A stretch of 64,000 nt of DNA from Balneatrix alpica DSM 16621 (GTDB lineage Bacteria > Pseudomonadota > Gammaproteobacteria > Pseudomonadales > Balneatricaceae): NCBI RefSeq assembly GCF_000619885.1, contig NZ_KK211039.1, positions 151,589-215,588 on the forward strand, in the 5' to 3' direction. Below the pieces are notes generated by a model that saw only the letters and a list, made by a program, of their open reading frames with translations, had not been told where the DNA came from and searched no databases. Positions 52,934-63,567 of the stretch are shown here, piece by piece (within the stretch, counting starts at the first letter, position 1; the number at the start of each line of letters is the position of its first letter). The position numbers were made by a program, and so were the translations under genes.

Positions 52934-54037
52934 ATGGCCACAGAACAACAGCAGTTACAGCAACTTCGTGAAGAAATCGATGCCATCGATCAGCAGATCC
53001 AAGCGCTGATCAGCCGTCGTGCCGCCTGCGCTCAGCAGGTGGCCGAGGTAAAGCAGGCACATCAGCAATTAGGTAATGAGCCAGTTTTCTATCGCCCCGA
53101 GCGTGAAGCTCAGGTGTTACGCAAGGTGATGGAGCGCAATGGTGGGCCCCTCGATAATGAGGAAATGGCCCGCTTATTCCGTGAAATCATGTCTGCTTGC
53201 TTAGCCTTGGAACGTCCTCTGCGAATCGCTTTTTTAGGCCCCCAGGGTACCTTTACCCAGCAGGCAGCCCTCAAGCATTTTGGCCATTCCGCCGTCTGCT
53301 TACCCATGCACTCGGTCAATGATGTCTTCCGTGAGGTAGAGGCCAAGGCAGCCAACTATGGAGTGGTGCCAATTGAGAACTCTACCGAAGGGGTGGTGCA
53401 TCATACCCTGGATAACTTCCGTGACTCACCACTCAAAATCAGTGGTGAAGTTGAGTTGCGTATCCATCAGCATCTGTTAGGGGTGGATGGCTGCGATCCG
53501 AATAATGTTCGTCGCATATACTCCCATCAGCAATCTTTGGCCCAATGCCGCCAGTGGCTGGATGCACGCTATCCCAAGGTAGAGCGGATCGCAGTGAGCT
53601 CCAATGCAGAGGCTGCCCGCCTGGTGGCAGCAGAAGGGGCTGGAGTCGCGGCGATTGCGGGTGATATGGCCGCGCAGCTATATGGCCTGCAACGGCTGTT
53701 TAGCAACATTGAAGACCGGCCAGATAACTCCACTCGCTTCCTGATTCTGGGGCATCAGTGTGTGCCGGCCTGTGGCAAGGACAAGACCTCCATTCTGGTG
53801 AACGCCCGTAATCAACCTGGGGCGCTCTATCATATTCTGGAGCCCTTCCATCGTGCCGGGATCAGTCTGACCCGGATCGAAACCCGTCCCGCCAATTCGG
53901 GGGCCTGGGGCTATGTATTCTTTATTGATTTTGAAGGGCATCAACAGAATGCCCTGATTAAGAGCGTACTCGATGAAGTCGCCAGCAAAGTAGTTGAGTT
54001 GAAGGTGTTAGGGTCTTATCCGCAAGCGGTACTGTGA
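52934..54037 (+). CDS. pheA: Bifunctional chorismate mutase/prephenate dehydratase
   Basis: This 367-residue P-protein makes phenylpyruvate. The chorismate mutase domain (residues 1 to about 95) has LREEIDAIDQQIQALISRR. The dehydratase (about 100-275) has IAFLGPQGTFTQQAALKHFG, VVPIENSTEGVV and SSNAEAARLVA. The C-terminal ACT domain, with NQPGALYHILEPF and LTRIETRP, is the phenylalanine feedback site. It follows serC by 44 bp. Confidence 0.97.
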   Translation: MATEQQQLQQLREEIDAIDQQIQALISRRAACAQQVAEVKQAHQQLGNEPVFYRPEREAQVLRKVMERNGGPLDNEEMARLFREIMSACLALERPLRIAFLGPQGTFTQQAALKHFGHSAVCLPMHSVNDVFREVEAKAANYGVVPIENSTEGVVHHTLDNFRDSPLKISGEVELRIHQHLLGVDGCDPNNVRRIYSHQQSLAQCRQWLDARYPKVERIAVSSNAEAARLVAAEGAGVAAIAGDMAAQLYGLQRLFSNIEDRPDNSTRFLILGHQCVPACGKDKTSILVNARNQPGALYHILEPFHRAGISLTRIETRPANSGAWGYVFFIDFEGHQQNALIKSVLDEVASKVVELKVLGSYPQAVL

Positions 54038-54058
54038 CAAGACTCAACAAGGAGAATA

Positions 54059-55168
54059 ATGATGACATGTGATTTTCTGGCACGGGCCAATTCAGGGGTT
54101 CAGGCGCTGCATCCTTATGTGCCAGGCAAGCCGGTGGACGAACTCGAACGTGAGCTTGGTATCCGCAATATTGTCAAACTGGCCAGTAATGAAAATCCCT
54201 TGGGGCCGAGCCCCAAGGTGATTGAGGCGATTCAGGCTGCTCTGCCTGAGCTGACCCGCTATCCCGATGGTAATGGCTATATTCTGAAAAAAGCGCTGGC
54301 GGATACCTTTGCCCTGCCACTTAATAGCCTCACCCTGGGTAATGGCTCCAATGATGTGTTGGAACTGTTAGCCCGCGCCTTTGCCGGCCCCGGGGACGAA
54401 GTGGTCTATTCCCAGCATGCTTTTGCGGTTTACCCGATCAGCACTCAGGCTGTCGGGGCTAAAGGTGTGCAGGTGCCGGCCAAAAACTGGGGGCATGATC
54501 TGCCTGCCATGTTGGCGGCCATTACCCCTGCCACCAAGCTGGTGTTTGTGGCGAACCCGAATAACCCTACCGGTACTTGGCTAACCCGGACGGAGCTAGA
54601 GTCCTTCCTGGCTGAGGTGCCAGAGCAGGTGCTGGTGGTGTTGGATGAAGCCTATACCGAGTATGTGCAGCATCCGGATTTCCCCAATGGGCTGGAATTA
54701 GTGCAGCGTTATCCGAACCTGGTGGTGACCCGTACTTTCTCCAAGGCTTATGGCTTGGCCTCACTGCGGGTTGGCTATGCGGTGTCTCACCCACAGGTGG
54801 CGGATATTCTGAACCGGGTGCGTCAGCCCTTTAACGTCGACTCCTTGGCCTTGGCCGCGGCGGTTGCCGCCTTGGCAGATAAGGACTACCTGGCTAAAGG
54901 GGTTGCCCTGAATACGGCGGGGATGCAGCAGTTTGAGCAGGGCTTTGCCAAATTGGGGCTCGATTACATTCCTTCGGTTGGCAACTTTGTTTGCGTCAAT
55001 GTGGGGAAAGAGGCTGCGCCGGTATACCAGGCACTGCTACGGGAAGGTGTGATTGTGCGTCCGGTGGCGAACTACGGGATGCCGACATACTTGCGTATCA
55101 GCATTGGTTTGCCGGAAGAAAACCAGCGTTGTCTGGACGCCTTGGCAAAGGTGCTGGCGGATGCCTGA
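54059..55168 (+). CDS. hisC: Histidinol-phosphate / aromatic aminotransferase
   Basis: This 369-residue PLP enzyme has KLASNENPLGPSPKVIEA, the PLP contact VANPNNPTGTW, and the PLP lysine in RTFSKAYGLASLRVGY. In this operon position it is the hisC2 type, likely to transaminate aromatic keto acids as well as histidinol phosphate. AAGGAG precedes two tandem ATG codons; I use the first. Its end overlaps the next gene by 8 bp. Confidence 0.95.
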   Translation: MMTCDFLARANSGVQALHPYVPGKPVDELERELGIRNIVKLASNENPLGPSPKVIEAIQAALPELTRYPDGNGYILKKALADTFALPLNSLTLGNGSNDVLELLARAFAGPGDEVVYSQHAFAVYPISTQAVGAKGVQVPAKNWGHDLPAMLAAITPATKLVFVANPNNPTGTWLTRTELESFLAEVPEQVLVVLDEAYTEYVQHPDFPNGLELVQRYPNLVVTRTFSKAYGLASLRVGYAVSHPQVADILNRVRQPFNVDSLALAAAVAALADKDYLAKGVALNTAGMQQFEQGFAKLGLDYIPSVGNFVCVNVGKEAAPVYQALLREGVIVRPVANYGMPTYLRISIGLPEENQRCLDALAKVLADA

Positions 55169-57410
55169 AAGTGAGTTTAAGCATGAGCGGGTCCTGATTG
55201 TTGGTCTGGGCCTGATCGGCGGCTCCTTGGCTCTGGCGCTGCGGCGCCAGGGTTTTGCCCGGGAGTTGGTCGGTGTCGATGGCAAGGTAGAAGAGATCGA
55301 AATTGCTCTGCAGCGTGGTGCCATTCACCGTGGTAGCCAGGATTTATTAGCTGAAGTGGCCAAGGCAGATGTAGTGGTATTGGCGGTACCGGTAAAGGCC
55401 ATGGAGTCGTTGCTGGAGCAGATCAGGCCAGTCTTGCGCCCCCATACGGTATTGACCGATGTGGGTTCAACCAAGGGCAATATTGTGGCGGCCGCCCAGC
55501 GTATTTTTGCTCCGCAGATGCCAGCGGGCTTTGTGCCGGGGCACCCCATTGCCGGCGCAGAGCGCAGTGGCATGGCGGCAGCGGATGGCCAGTTATTCGC
55601 CCGTCATAAAGTGATTATTACGCCACTAGAACACAGTGCCAGTGAGGCGGTGGCGGTGGTGACGGCGATGTGGCAAGCCGCCGGAGCAGAAGTCCTGAGC
55701 ATGAGTGTGCCGCATCACGATGAAGTGTTAGCGGCAACCAGTCATTTACCCCATCTGTTAGCCTTTTCATTGGTTGATACCCTGGCCCATGACCATGAGA
55801 ATCGCGACATTTTCCGCTATGCCGCGGGTGGTTTTCGCGACTTTACCCGGATTGCCGCCAGTGATCCGACCATGTGGCATGATGTTTTCTTAGCTAATCG
55901 TGATGCCGTGTTAGAGGTGCTGGACCGCTTTACTGCAGGACTCTCGACCTTACGTGAGGCGGTGGAGCAAGGTGACAGCCTAACCATGTTGGGGGTGTTT
56001 ACTCGCGCTAAAGAAGCACGTGAACACTTCTCCCGTATTCTGGAAGGGACCGCCTACGCGAAGCCGCGCAAAACCAGCCAAGGTAATCATTACCTGTTGC
56101 AGCCCGGTGGTCATGCCCAGGCACGCTTACGGGTGCCGGGTGATAAGTCGATTTCGCATCGCGCCATTATGCTGGGCTCTTTGGCGGAGGGGATGACAGA
56201 GATTGAAGGCTTCCTGGAAGGGGAAGACAGCCTGGCTACGCTACAGGCATTTCGCGACCTGGGGGTGGTGATTGAAGGCCCTGAACAAGGGCGGGTGAAG
56301 ATTCATGGCGTAGGGTTGGCGGGATTGCAGGCTCCGGCAGGAGCACTCTATTTGGGGAATTCCGGCACCTCGATGCGCTTGCTTGCCGGTATCCTGGCTG
56401 CCCAGGCGTTTGACTCAGAGCTGACAGGCGATGCCTCTTTAAGTAAGCGGCCCATGGAACGGGTAGCGACTCCGTTGCTCGCGATGGGGGCACAGATTCA
56501 CACCAGTGCCGCTGGTTGCCCACCGCTGCGTATTCAGGGTGGGCAAGCCCTGACTGGCATTGACTACGCACTGCCGGTCGCCAGTGCACAGGTTAAATCG
56601 GCTCTTTTGCTAGCCGGGCTCTATGCTCAGGGCTCCACCCTGGTGCGTGAGACGCATACCACCCGCGACCACACTGAGCGTATGTTGCAGAGCTTTGGTT
56701 ATCAGATTGAACAGGGCCCAGGGTGGGTGAGCCTACAGGGAGGAGGACGGCTGCAGGGGGCCAAAATAGCGGTGCCGGGTGATATCTCGTCGGCCGCGTT
56801 TTTGATGGTGGCGGCGGCGATTACCCCTGGCTCTGAAGTGTGGCTGGAGCATGTGGGAGTCAACCCAACCCGTTTTGGTGTGGTGCATATTTTGCGCCAG
56901 ATGGGGGCGGATATAGAGCTTCAGCATGAGCGTTTGGTCGGAGCAGAGCCCGTTGCTGATATTTGTGTGCGCTATGCGCCTTTACAGGGGATCGACATTG
57001 ATCCTCAGTGGGTATCGCTAGCCATTGATGAGTTTCCAGCACTCTTTATTGCTGCCTGCTGTGCGCAGGGTGTGACCCGCATCCAAGGAGCACAGGAGCT
57101 GAGGTTTAAGGAGTCTGACCGCATCCAGGCAATGGTTGAGGGGTTGCGCCAACTGGGTATTGAGGTCGAAGCCTTGGCCGATGGTGCCCTGATTCAAGGC
57201 CGTGGCCATACTGAAGGTTGCGTGTTTAGTGGTGGCAAAGTACATAGCCGCGGTGATCACCGTATTGCGATGAGCTTTAGTCTGGCGGCCTTGCGAGCCA
57301 GTGCACCCATCAGTATTGAGGACTGTGCACCGGTAGCGACCTCCTTCCCACATTTTCCTGAACTTATTGCCAAGCTTGGCATTCAACTCAGTGTAAAGGA
57401 TTCCTTATGA
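55161..57410 (+). CDS. aroA: Fused prephenate dehydrogenase and EPSP synthase (TyrA-AroA)
   Basis: This 749-residue protein joins two aromatic pathway enzymes, as in Pseudomonas. Residues 1 to about 300 are Tyr[44 protein letters not shown]. From about 315 on is 5-enolpyruvylshikimate 3-phosphate synthase: [43 protein letters not shown] and [10 protein letters not shown]. The start at 55161 ([10 protein letters not shown]) overlaps hisC; the earlier ORF start lies deep inside hisC. The stop overlaps cmk. Confidence 0.97.
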   Translation: MPESEFKHERVLIVGLGLIGGSLALALRRQGFARELVGVDGKVEEIEIALQRGAIHRGSQDLLAEVAKADVVVLAVPVKAMESLLEQIRPVLRPHTVLTDVGSTKGNIVAAAQRIFAPQMPAGFVPGHPIAGAERSGMAAADGQLFARHKVIITPLEHSASEAVAVVTAMWQAAGAEVLSMSVPHHDEVLAATSHLPHLLAFSLVDTLAHDHENRDIFRYAAGGFRDFTRIAASDPTMWHDVFLANRDAVLEVLDRFTAGLSTLREAVEQGDSLTMLGVFTRAKEAREHFSRILEGTAYAKPRKTSQGNHYLLQPGGHAQARLRVPGDKSISHRAIMLGSLAEGMTEIEGFLEGEDSLATLQAFRDLGVVIEGPEQGRVKIHGVGLAGLQAPAGALYLGNSGTSMRLLAGILAAQAFDSELTGDASLSKRPMERVATPLLAMGAQIHTSAAGCPPLRIQGGQALTGIDYALPVASAQVKSALLLAGLYAQGSTLVRETHTTRDHTERMLQSFGYQIEQGPGWVSLQGGGRLQGAKIAVPGDISSAAFLMVAAAITPGSEVWLEHVGVNPTRFGVVHILRQMGADIELQHERLVGAEPVADICVRYAPLQGIDIDPQWVSLAIDEFPALFIAACCAQGVTRIQGAQELRFKESDRIQAMVEGLRQLGIEVEALADGALIQGRGHTEGCVFSGGKVHSRGDHRIAMSFSLAALRASAPISIEDCAPVATSFPHFPELIAKLGIQLSVKDSL

Positions 57411-58096
57411 CAGCGGCTTCCGTACCTGTAGTCACCGTTGATGGCCCCAGTGGCTCAGGCAAAGGCACTATCTGCAAACGTCTGGCAGCCAAATTAGGCT
57501 GGCACTTGCTCGATAGTGGAGCGCTCTATCGTTTAGTGGCCTTGGCGGCTAGCCGTCATCATCTGGAGCATAGTGATGAGGATGCGCTCAGTGTCTTAGC
57601 CGCGCATTTGGATGTGCAGTTTAATGCCGACAACGCAGGCGAGGGTGTGCAGGTTATCCTTGAGGGTGAAGATGTTACCCGCGCGATTCGCATGGAAGAG
57701 GTGGGGCGTCTGGCTTCCCAGGTCGCTGCTTTTCCACGGGTGAGGGATGCGCTGACCTCACGCCAACGTTTATTTGCTAATGCCCCAGGCTTGATTGCAG
57801 ATGGGCGGGATATGGGAACGGTCATTTTTCCTTATGCACCTTTAAAAATTTACCTGACGGCCAGTGCTGAAGAGCGGGCCAAACGGCGCCTGCTTCAGTT
57901 GCAAAACCAGGGGGTGGGTGCTAGCTTTGATAAGATTTTGCAGGATATTCAGGCGCGAGATGCCCAGGATATGCAACGTCCCGTTGCTCCTCTTAAGCCC
58001 GCAGATGACGCCATTATTATTGATTCCAGCCAGCTCAGCATTGAACAGGTGTTGGATGAAATTGACGTTCATCTGCAGCGCTTGGCACTAGCCTAA
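57407..58096 (+). CDS. cmk: Cytidylate kinase
   Basis: This 229-residue kinase phosphorylates CMP and dCMP. The P-loop is [14 protein letters not shown], followed by [15 protein letters not shown], and [13 protein letters not shown]. It overlaps the previous gene by ATGA, so it is co-translated. It is followed by a 123-bp leader and rpsA, the common cmk-rpsA order. Confidence 0.96.
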   Translation: MTAASVPVVTVDGPSGSGKGTICKRLAAKLGWHLLDSGALYRLVALAASRHHLEHSDEDALSVLAAHLDVQFNADNAGEGVQVILEGEDVTRAIRMEEVGRLASQVAAFPRVRDALTSRQRLFANAPGLIADGRDMGTVIFPYAPLKIYLTASAEERAKRRLLQLQNQGVGASFDKILQDIQARDAQDMQRPVAPLKPADDAIIIDSSQLSIEQVLDEIDVHLQRLALA

Positions 58097-58219
58097 TTCC
58101 TTAACGTATTGCATCAGGTTCCTTGCACCAGCCATGCAGGTGCTTGATGAAAAGTAGAATCCACCCGCATGGGCTGGTATGCGGAATGGTGCTAAGGCAC
58201 TAGAGTCACAGGAATCAAC
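58097..58219 (+). promoter_or_regulatory. rpsA leader
   Basis: This leader can form hairpins CCGCAT/ATGCGG (from about 58168) and GTGC/GCAC before the start codon, and has only a weak ribosome site (AGGA). Gammaproteobacterial rpsA leaders are structured and autoregulated by S1. A possible TTGCAC -35 is at 58123. Autoregulation here is inferred. Confidence 0.4.
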
Positions 58220-59899
58220 ATGAGCGAGAGTTTTGCTGAACTGTTTGAAGAAAGCCTGAAGGATTTAGACCTGCAGGTAGGTTCCATCATCGAAGGTACG
58301 GTTATTGCCGTCGATAAAGAATGGGTTACCGTTAATGCTGGGTTGAAGTCTGAAGGTATTATTCCGTTGAGCCAGTTCCTCGACGATCAGGGTGAATTCA
58401 GCCTGAAAGTTGGCGATGTGGTTAAGGTTGCTGTTGAGGCGCTGGAAGACGGGTTCGGTGAAACCCGCTTGTCCCGCGAGAAGGCCAAGCGTGCAGAAGC
58501 CTGGGTCGAGCTGGAAAAAGCCTTTGCTAAAGATGGCATGATCAAGGGTGTGATCTCAGGTCGTGTGAAAGGCGGCTTTACTGTTGAAATCAACACGATT
58601 CGTGCGTTCCTGCCTGGCTCTTTGGTCGATGTGCGCCCACTGCGTGATACCACTCACCTGGAAGGTAAAGAGCTGGATTTCAAACTGATTAAGCTGGATG
58701 CCAAGCGTAACAACGTGGTGGTCAGTCGCCGTGCTGTGCTGGAGGCGGAAAACAGTGCTGAGCGTGATGCGCTGTTGGCTAACCTGCAAGAAGGCCAGAA
58801 TGTTAAGGGTATCGTTAAGAATCTGACAGATTACGGTGCCTTCGTTGACTTAGGGGGTGTGGACGGTCTGCTGCACATCACCGATATGGCCTGGAAACGT
58901 ATTCGTCACCCCAGCGAAATGCTGAATGTCGGTGATGAAATCGAAGTGGTAGTGCTGAAGTTCGATCGTGAACGTCAGCGTGTCTCCTTAGGGATGAAGC
59001 AGCTGGGTGAAGACCCCTGGGCTAACATCAAAGCTCGTTTCCCTGAACACAGCATTGTCAAAGCGCGGGTCACTAACCTGACTGACTACGGTTGCTTTGC
59101 TGAAATCGAAGAAGGAATCGAAGGTTTGGTGCACGTTTCAGAAATGGACTGGACCAACAAAAATATCCATCCCTCCAAAGTCGTCCAGGTTGGCGATGAA
59201 GTGGATGTGATGATTCTGGATATCGATGATGAGCGTCGTCGTATCTCCCTGGGTATGAAGCAATGCGTGCAGAATCCCTGGGAAGCCTTTTCCAGTAACT
59301 TCAACAAAGGCGATCGCATCGCCGGTAAGATCAAGTCGATTACTGATTTTGGTATCTTCGTTGGTCTGGAAGGTGGTATCGATGGTTTGGTACACCTGTC
59401 TGATATTTCTTGGAATGAAAGCGGCGAAGAAGCCGTTAAGCAGTTCAAGAAAGGCGAAGATCTGGAAACCGTTATTCTGGCGATCGACCCTGAGCGTGAG
59501 CGTATCTCTCTGGGGCTGAAGCAGCTGGACAGCGATCCTTTCCAGAACTTCCTGTCAGTCAATGACAAGGGTGCAGTGGTAACGGGCACCATTACCTCCG
59601 TTGATGCCAAAGCTGCCGTGGTAGATTTAGGTGAGGGCGTTGAAGGTATCCTGAAAGCCTCTGAAATCAGCCGTGATAGCATCGAAGATGCACGTAATGT
59701 GCTGAAAGAAGGCGAGCAGGTTGAGGCCCGCATCCAGAATGTTGATCGTAAGAATCGGGTAATTCACCTGTCGATCAAAGCGAAAGAAGTTGCCGATGAA
59801 AAGAATGTGATGGCTCAGATGCGTCAACAAAGCAGTGATGCCGCTGGCCCCACCACCATTGGTGACCTGATCAAAGAGCAAATGAAAAACCAGCAGTAA
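58220..59899 (+). CDS. rpsA: 30S ribosomal protein S1
   Basis: This 559-residue protein has six S1 RNA-binding repeats; the first two bind the ribosome and the rest bind mRNA. Repeat hallmarks appear in order: [100 protein letters not shown] and [19 protein letters not shown]. It is full length and followed by a strong terminator and ihfB. Confidence 0.98.
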   Translation: MSESFAELFEESLKDLDLQVGSIIEGTVIAVDKEWVTVNAGLKSEGIIPLSQFLDDQGEFSLKVGDVVKVAVEALEDGFGETRLSREKAKRAEAWVELEKAFAKDGMIKGVISGRVKGGFTVEINTIRAFLPGSLVDVRPLRDTTHLEGKELDFKLIKLDAKRNNVVVSRRAVLEAENSAERDALLANLQEGQNVKGIVKNLTDYGAFVDLGGVDGLLHITDMAWKRIRHPSEMLNVGDEIEVVVLKFDRERQRVSLGMKQLGEDPWANIKARFPEHSIVKARVTNLTDYGCFAEIEEGIEGLVHVSEMDWTNKNIHPSKVVQVGDEVDVMILDIDDERRRISLGMKQCVQNPWEAFSSNFNKGDRIAGKIKSITDFGIFVGLEGGIDGLVHLSDISWNESGEEAVKQFKKGEDLETVILAIDPERERISLGLKQLDSDPFQNFLSVNDKGAVVTGTITSVDAKAAVVDLGEGVEGILKASEISRDSIEDARNVLKEGEQVEARIQNVDRKNRVIHLSIKAKEVADEKNVMAQMRQQSSDAAGPTTIGDLIKEQMKNQQ

Positions 59900-59920
59900 T
59901 ACTGTTGTAAGCCTTTGATT

Positions 59921-59959
59921 AAAAAGAGTGAGTAATTGATTTTACTCACTCTTTTTTTT
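59921..59959 (+). terminator. Terminator after rpsA
   Basis: AAAAAGAGTGAGTAA and TTACTCACTCTTTTT form a 15-bp stem with a 6-nt loop and end in eight T. Confidence 0.92.
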
Positions 59960-60024
59960 ATCTTTGCTGTATGCATATTTTTTGATCAGTCCGGCGAAGG
60001 CTTTTGGCCACTAAGGAGCGTGCC

Positions 60025-60318
60025 ATGACCAAATCTGAGTTGATTGAGCGCCTGGTCGCCCGTCATCAGGATATTCCTATCAAGGATGTCGAAAACGCGG
60101 TTAAGACCATTCTGGAACAAATGGCCGAAGCTTTGGCGCGGGGTGACCGTATTGAGATCCGTGGCTTTGGCAGTTTTAGCCTGCATTACCGCGCACCGCG
60201 GATGGGACGCAATCCTAAAACCGGTGAATCGGTGCCTTTAGGCCCGAAATATGTGCCGCACTTCAAACCGGGCAAAGAGCTGCGTGATCAGGTCAATACT
60301 GACGAGAATACGCACTAA
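60025..60318 (+). CDS. ihfB: Integration host factor beta subunit
   Basis: This 97-residue DNA-bending protein acts with Ihf[21 protein letters not shown] opens it, then [15 protein letters not shown], and the DNA-inserting arm [10 protein letters not shown] with its proline. The ATG at 60025 follows TAAGGAG. IHF is needed for spacer integration in type I-F systems, and two IHF-like sites lie in the CRISPR leader of this window. Confidence 0.97.
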   Translation: MTKSELIERLVARHQDIPIKDVENAVKTILEQMAEALARGDRIEIRGFGSFSLHYRAPRMGRNPKTGESVPLGPKYVPHFKPGKELRDQVNTDENTH

Positions 60319-60345
60319 AAGGGCGTGACTACCACTTTGCGTCTA

Positions 60346-60374
60346 TTGGCCCCTTTGGTTAAAGCCTCTACAAT
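60346..60374 (+). promoter_or_regulatory. Candidate lapA promoter
   Basis: TTGGCC (4 of 6 matches), a 17-bp spacer and TACAAT lie 36 bp before the lapA GTG. Confidence 0.5.
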
Positions 60375-60409
60375 GCCCCCTGATCGGCAATAACAGAGAG
60401 AGGCAGCCT

Positions 60410-60715
60410 GTGCGTTTAATCAAAGGATTAATTATGGGGGCGCTGGCCCTGGCGGTGCTTTTTATCGGCATCATGTTTGCCATTCACAATACCCAACCCC
60501 TGGCCTTGGATTTGGTCGTATTCAAATTACCAGAGCTGAGCGCTTCTTTGTGGTTGATGATCAGTTTCTTTAGCGGTGGCCTATTGGGTATCGCGCTCAG
60601 TATTTTTATGCTGCTGCAAATGAAAGCACGCTTGCTGACGTTGCGCCGCCAGCTGAATCAATCCAATACGGAGTTGAGCAAACTCCGTACTTCCGTGATC
60701 AAGCAGGATAGCTGA
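60410..60715 (+). CDS. lapA: Lipopolysaccharide assembly protein LapA
   Basis: This 101-residue inner-membrane protein has two hydrophobic segments, residues 5-25 and 43-67, and the middle HNTQPLALDLVVFKLP. A C-terminal coiled tail follows. Length and order before lapB fit LapA (YciS, DUF1049). The start is GTG after AGAGAGAGG. Confidence 0.9.
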   Translation: MRLIKGLIMGALALAVLFIGIMFAIHNTQPLALDLVVFKLPELSASLWLMISFFSGGLLGIALSIFMLLQMKARLLTLRRQLNQSNTELSKLRTSVIKQDS

Positions 60716-60723
60716 TACCCTCG

Positions 60724-61905
60724 ATGCCCGATTTCGGACTCCTTCTTCTGCTCCTTGCTGCTATTGCCTGTGGCTGGTGGCTGGGGCGTAAAGACTGGCG
60801 CAAGAAACGCTTGGTAGAGGTAGCCAACCGGCTACAGCAGGAGTACTTTCTCGGGCTGAATTACCTGCTAACGGAGCGTACTGACGAGGCGATTGAAACC
60901 TTTATCAAAGCCTTGGAAGTAAACAGCGATACAGTGGAAACACACCTTGCTTTGGCAGAATTATTCCGCCGTCGTGGGGAGGTGGCACGGGCCGTACAGG
61001 TACATCAAACCTTACTCGCCAGACCCGATTTGTCTGCCAGCCATTCGCAGCAGATACAGTTAGGTTTGGCAAAGGATTATCTCTATAGCGGTTTGTTAGA
61101 CCGTGCGGAAAATCTGCTCAAAGAGGTATTGCAGCAACCAGGGCGCTTTAAGCGGGAAGCTCTGCAACTGCTGATGGGGGTCTATCAGCAGGAGCGCGAC
61201 TGGCAAAATGCACTCTTTACCGGGCAGCAATTATTGAACTTGATGCCGCAGGATGAACGGGTACGTCGCCATCTCTCCCATTATGCCTGTGAGTTAGCGG
61301 AACAGGCGCTCCAGGGTAGTCAGCGTGCCAGTGCACGCCAGTATTTACAGCAAGCTTTGCAGCTGGATAAAAGCTGTGCTCGAGCGTGGTTGTTGCTGGC
61401 ACGGTTGGATTTTAACGAAGGCAATCCTCGCTCGGCATTGAAACAATTGCGTCAGTTCCGTCAGCATGGCGAGGAAATGCTCAGTGAGGCGGTAGAGCTT
61501 TTGAGCCAGATTTATCTGAGCCAGGATCAGGAAAAGGCGCTTCTGAAGCATCTGCAAGAGTGGCAGCAGCAAACCCCATCTACCACCATTATGCTGGCGA
61601 TAGCGCAGTTGATGCAGCGTCGTCAGGGGGACTTCCCAGCGGGTTTCTATGTAACGGAACAACTGAAGCATCGGCCTACTATTAAGGGCATGCTCTTTTT
61701 AATTGACTTGCATCTGGTATACGCCAATAGCCAAACCAAAGAGAGTTTGCAGGTACTGCGCACGATGATGGCGCAATTGCAGGCGAGTCGTGCCATTTAC
61801 CAGTGCCGCCAGTGTGGTTTTCAAGGTCGCCAGTTGCATTGGCAGTGCCCCAAGTGCAAAGAGTGGGGTAGCGTTAAGCCTATTCGTGGGGTAGAGGGGG
61901 ACTAG
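60724..61905 (+). CDS. lapB: Lipopolysaccharide assembly protein LapB (YciM)
   Basis: This 393-residue protein has an N-terminal membrane anchor, about nine TPR repeats, and a C-terminal rubredoxin-like metal site CRQCGF/CPKCKEW. With FtsH it controls LpxC breakdown and so lipopolysaccharide amount. WWLGRKDWRKKR follows the membrane anchor. It is 8 bp after lapA. Confidence 0.94.
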   Translation: MPDFGLLLLLLAAIACGWWLGRKDWRKKRLVEVANRLQQEYFLGLNYLLTERTDEAIETFIKALEVNSDTVETHLALAELFRRRGEVARAVQVHQTLLARPDLSASHSQQIQLGLAKDYLYSGLLDRAENLLKEVLQQPGRFKREALQLLMGVYQQERDWQNALFTGQQLLNLMPQDERVRRHLSHYACELAEQALQGSQRASARQYLQQALQLDKSCARAWLLLARLDFNEGNPRSALKQLRQFRQHGEEMLSEAVELLSQIYLSQDQEKALLKHLQEWQQQTPSTTIMLAIAQLMQRRQGDFPAGFYVTEQLKHRPTIKGMLFLIDLHLVYANSQTKESLQVLRTMMAQLQASRAIYQCRQCGFQGRQLHWQCPKCKEWGSVKPIRGVEGD

Positions 61906-61969
61906 TCTTTCTCCCTCCCCGATACTGTATTGATAAAGCGATGACAGAGTGAGTGAGTAAGCATTGAAC

Positions 61970-62671
61970 ATGCAAGAAACTAAGCCCGTCGTGGTGGCAT
62001 TGGATTATGCCGATCAGGCTGCTGCATTAGCGACTGCAGCCCGTTTAGATCCCCAACTGTGCCGGGTTAAGGTCGGTAAAGAGCTATTTACCGCTGCAGG
62101 GCCGGCGGTGGTAGAAGCGCTGCAACGGCAGGGCTTTGAGGTTTTTCTGGATCTGAAATTTCACGATATTCCCAACACGGTGGCCATGGCGGTAAAAGCC
62201 GCGGCGGAGTTGGGGGTGTGGATGGTCAATGTGCACGCCAGCGGCGGACGTAGAATGCTGGAAGCAGCGCGTAACGAGCTAGATAAAAGACAAGGCAACA
62301 AGCCATTGCTGATTGCGGTGACGGTGCTGACCAGCATGGAGCAGGCAGATCTAGCTGATATCGGTTTAGATATTGAACCTCAGCAGCAGGTGAAGCGCTT
62401 AGCCGCATTGACCGCAGCGGCTGGTTTGGATGGGGTCGTGTGTTCGGCACAGGAGTCCAGCCTGCTGAAGGCCGAACTGGGATCGGCATTTAAACTGGTG
62501 ACTCCTGGAATCCGCCCTGCAGGTTCTGCTGCTGGTGATCAGCGCCGGATTATGACACCGGCTGAAGCCCTTGCAGCAGGTAGTGATTATCTGGTGATTG
62601 GACGTCCTATTACCCAGGCGTCTGAACCTGTGCAGGTGTTGGCGCAGATTCAAGCGAGTCTGGGGCTGTAA
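61970..62671 (+). CDS. pyrF: Orotidine 5'-phosphate decarboxylase
   Basis: This 233-residue enzyme makes UMP in pyrimidine synthesis. The catalytic Lys/Asp network is in [28 protein letters not shown] and [14 protein letters not shown] are other signature parts. The ATG at 61970 is chosen; a TTG at 61964 would add two residues. No strong ribosome site is seen for either. Confidence 0.95.
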   Translation: MQETKPVVVALDYADQAAALATAARLDPQLCRVKVGKELFTAAGPAVVEALQRQGFEVFLDLKFHDIPNTVAMAVKAAAELGVWMVNVHASGGRRMLEAARNELDKRQGNKPLLIAVTVLTSMEQADLADIGLDIEPQQQVKRLAALTAAAGLDGVVCSAQESSLLKAELGSAFKLVTPGIRPAGSAAGDQRRIMTPAEALAAGSDYLVIGRPITQASEPVQVLAQIQASLGL

Positions 62672-62696
62672 TCCAGCCTCCTCTTCTACTTGTGAT

Positions 62697-62731
62697 AACA
62701 GGCGCAGGATTGACCCTTGCGCCTGTTTTTT
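62697..62731 (+). terminator. Terminator after pyrF
   Basis: AACAGGCGCA (62697-62706) and TGCGCCTGTT (62718-62727) form a 10-bp stem with an 11-nt loop, ending in six T. It also sits at the end of the convergent gene. Confidence 0.88.
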
Positions 62732-63566
62732 AGTGCTGTTCCAGCAGTTGTGGCGATTGTCCCTGGGGCTGTTGAACCTGTAGTTGCAAGTCATGCAGCC
62801 GCTGCCGGGTGCTTTGTAAGAGTGCGTCGATGACCTGGGTGGCCTGCTGAAATAGGTGTTCCCCCTCCAGTCGCGTGCTGGCATTTTGACCCAGTTGTTC
62901 AATGACGAGCAACAGCTGATCAATATCGCGCTGTAGGCTGTGCTCAAGCGCGGCCTGCTCACTCAGACGACGACTGCGCGCCAGTAACAGGCAGAGGGTT
63001 AGTCTTAATAGCGCAGGGCGTTTGCTGTCGTTGGCCGCCTGGCTGCCCAGGGCACGTAGCTGGCCCAGACATTCAGCCAGTTCTGGTAACACTTGCAGGG
63101 TGGCTAGCGCCTGTTGACGTACCCAGGGTTGCGGATGGCTGGTTAAACCATGCAGATCGGCGATGCGCCAAACCATGTCGAGTAAGCGGTTGATCAGCCC
63201 GGTATGGCAATGAAAACTATCCTGCAGACTGAGCTGGCCATCCTGTTGGCATAGGGAATGCCAATCCGCGCACCATTGTGGCCAGATCTGTGGCAAGGAT
63301 TCCAACATCGCCGGGTCGATCTGGCGGACGATACGCTCCAGCTGTTGGCGAACATCGAGTAATTGTGCACGTACCGGGCGACCATTCAGCAGATTACGCT
63401 CCAGACCACGATGCTGCTGCAGCAAGCGCAGGCTTTCTAGCAGGCTCTGCACCTGATCTAATCCTTGTAACCGTAATGAGCGCAGCTTGTGTTGCTGTCG
63501 GCCTTGATAAATCAGGGTGCTTAGCAGTAGCAAAACCAGGGTCGTGAGGATCAGACTCAAGGTCAT
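62730..63566 (-). CDS. Membrane-anchored helical protein, function unknown
   Basis: This 278-residue protein starts MTLSLILTTLVLLLLSTLIY, a single membrane anchor, followed by an almost all-helical, Leu/Gln-rich region. The part LRLLQQHRGLERNLLNG loosely recalls the NIT (nitrate-sensing) type helical sensors found with chemoreceptors. The ATG at 63566 follows AAGGAG; the longer ORF start at 63620 overlaps the receptor gene. It is 1 bp after the chemoreceptor stop, so the two are probably co-transcribed and may work together. Confidence 0.7.
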   Translation of the reverse strand: MTLSLILTTLVLLLLSTLIYQGRQQHKLRSLRLQGLDQVQSLLESLRLLQQHRGLERNLLNGRPVRAQLLDVRQQLERIVRQIDPAMLESLPQIWPQWCADWHSLCQQDGQLSLQDSFHCHTGLINRLLDMVWRIADLHGLTSHPQPWVRQQALATLQVLPELAECLGQLRALGSQAANDSKRPALLRLTLCLLLARSRRLSEQAALEHSLQRDIDQLLLVIEQLGQNASTRLEGEHLFQQATQVIDALLQSTRQRLHDLQLQVQQPQGQSPQLLEQH

Positions 63567-63567
63567 A

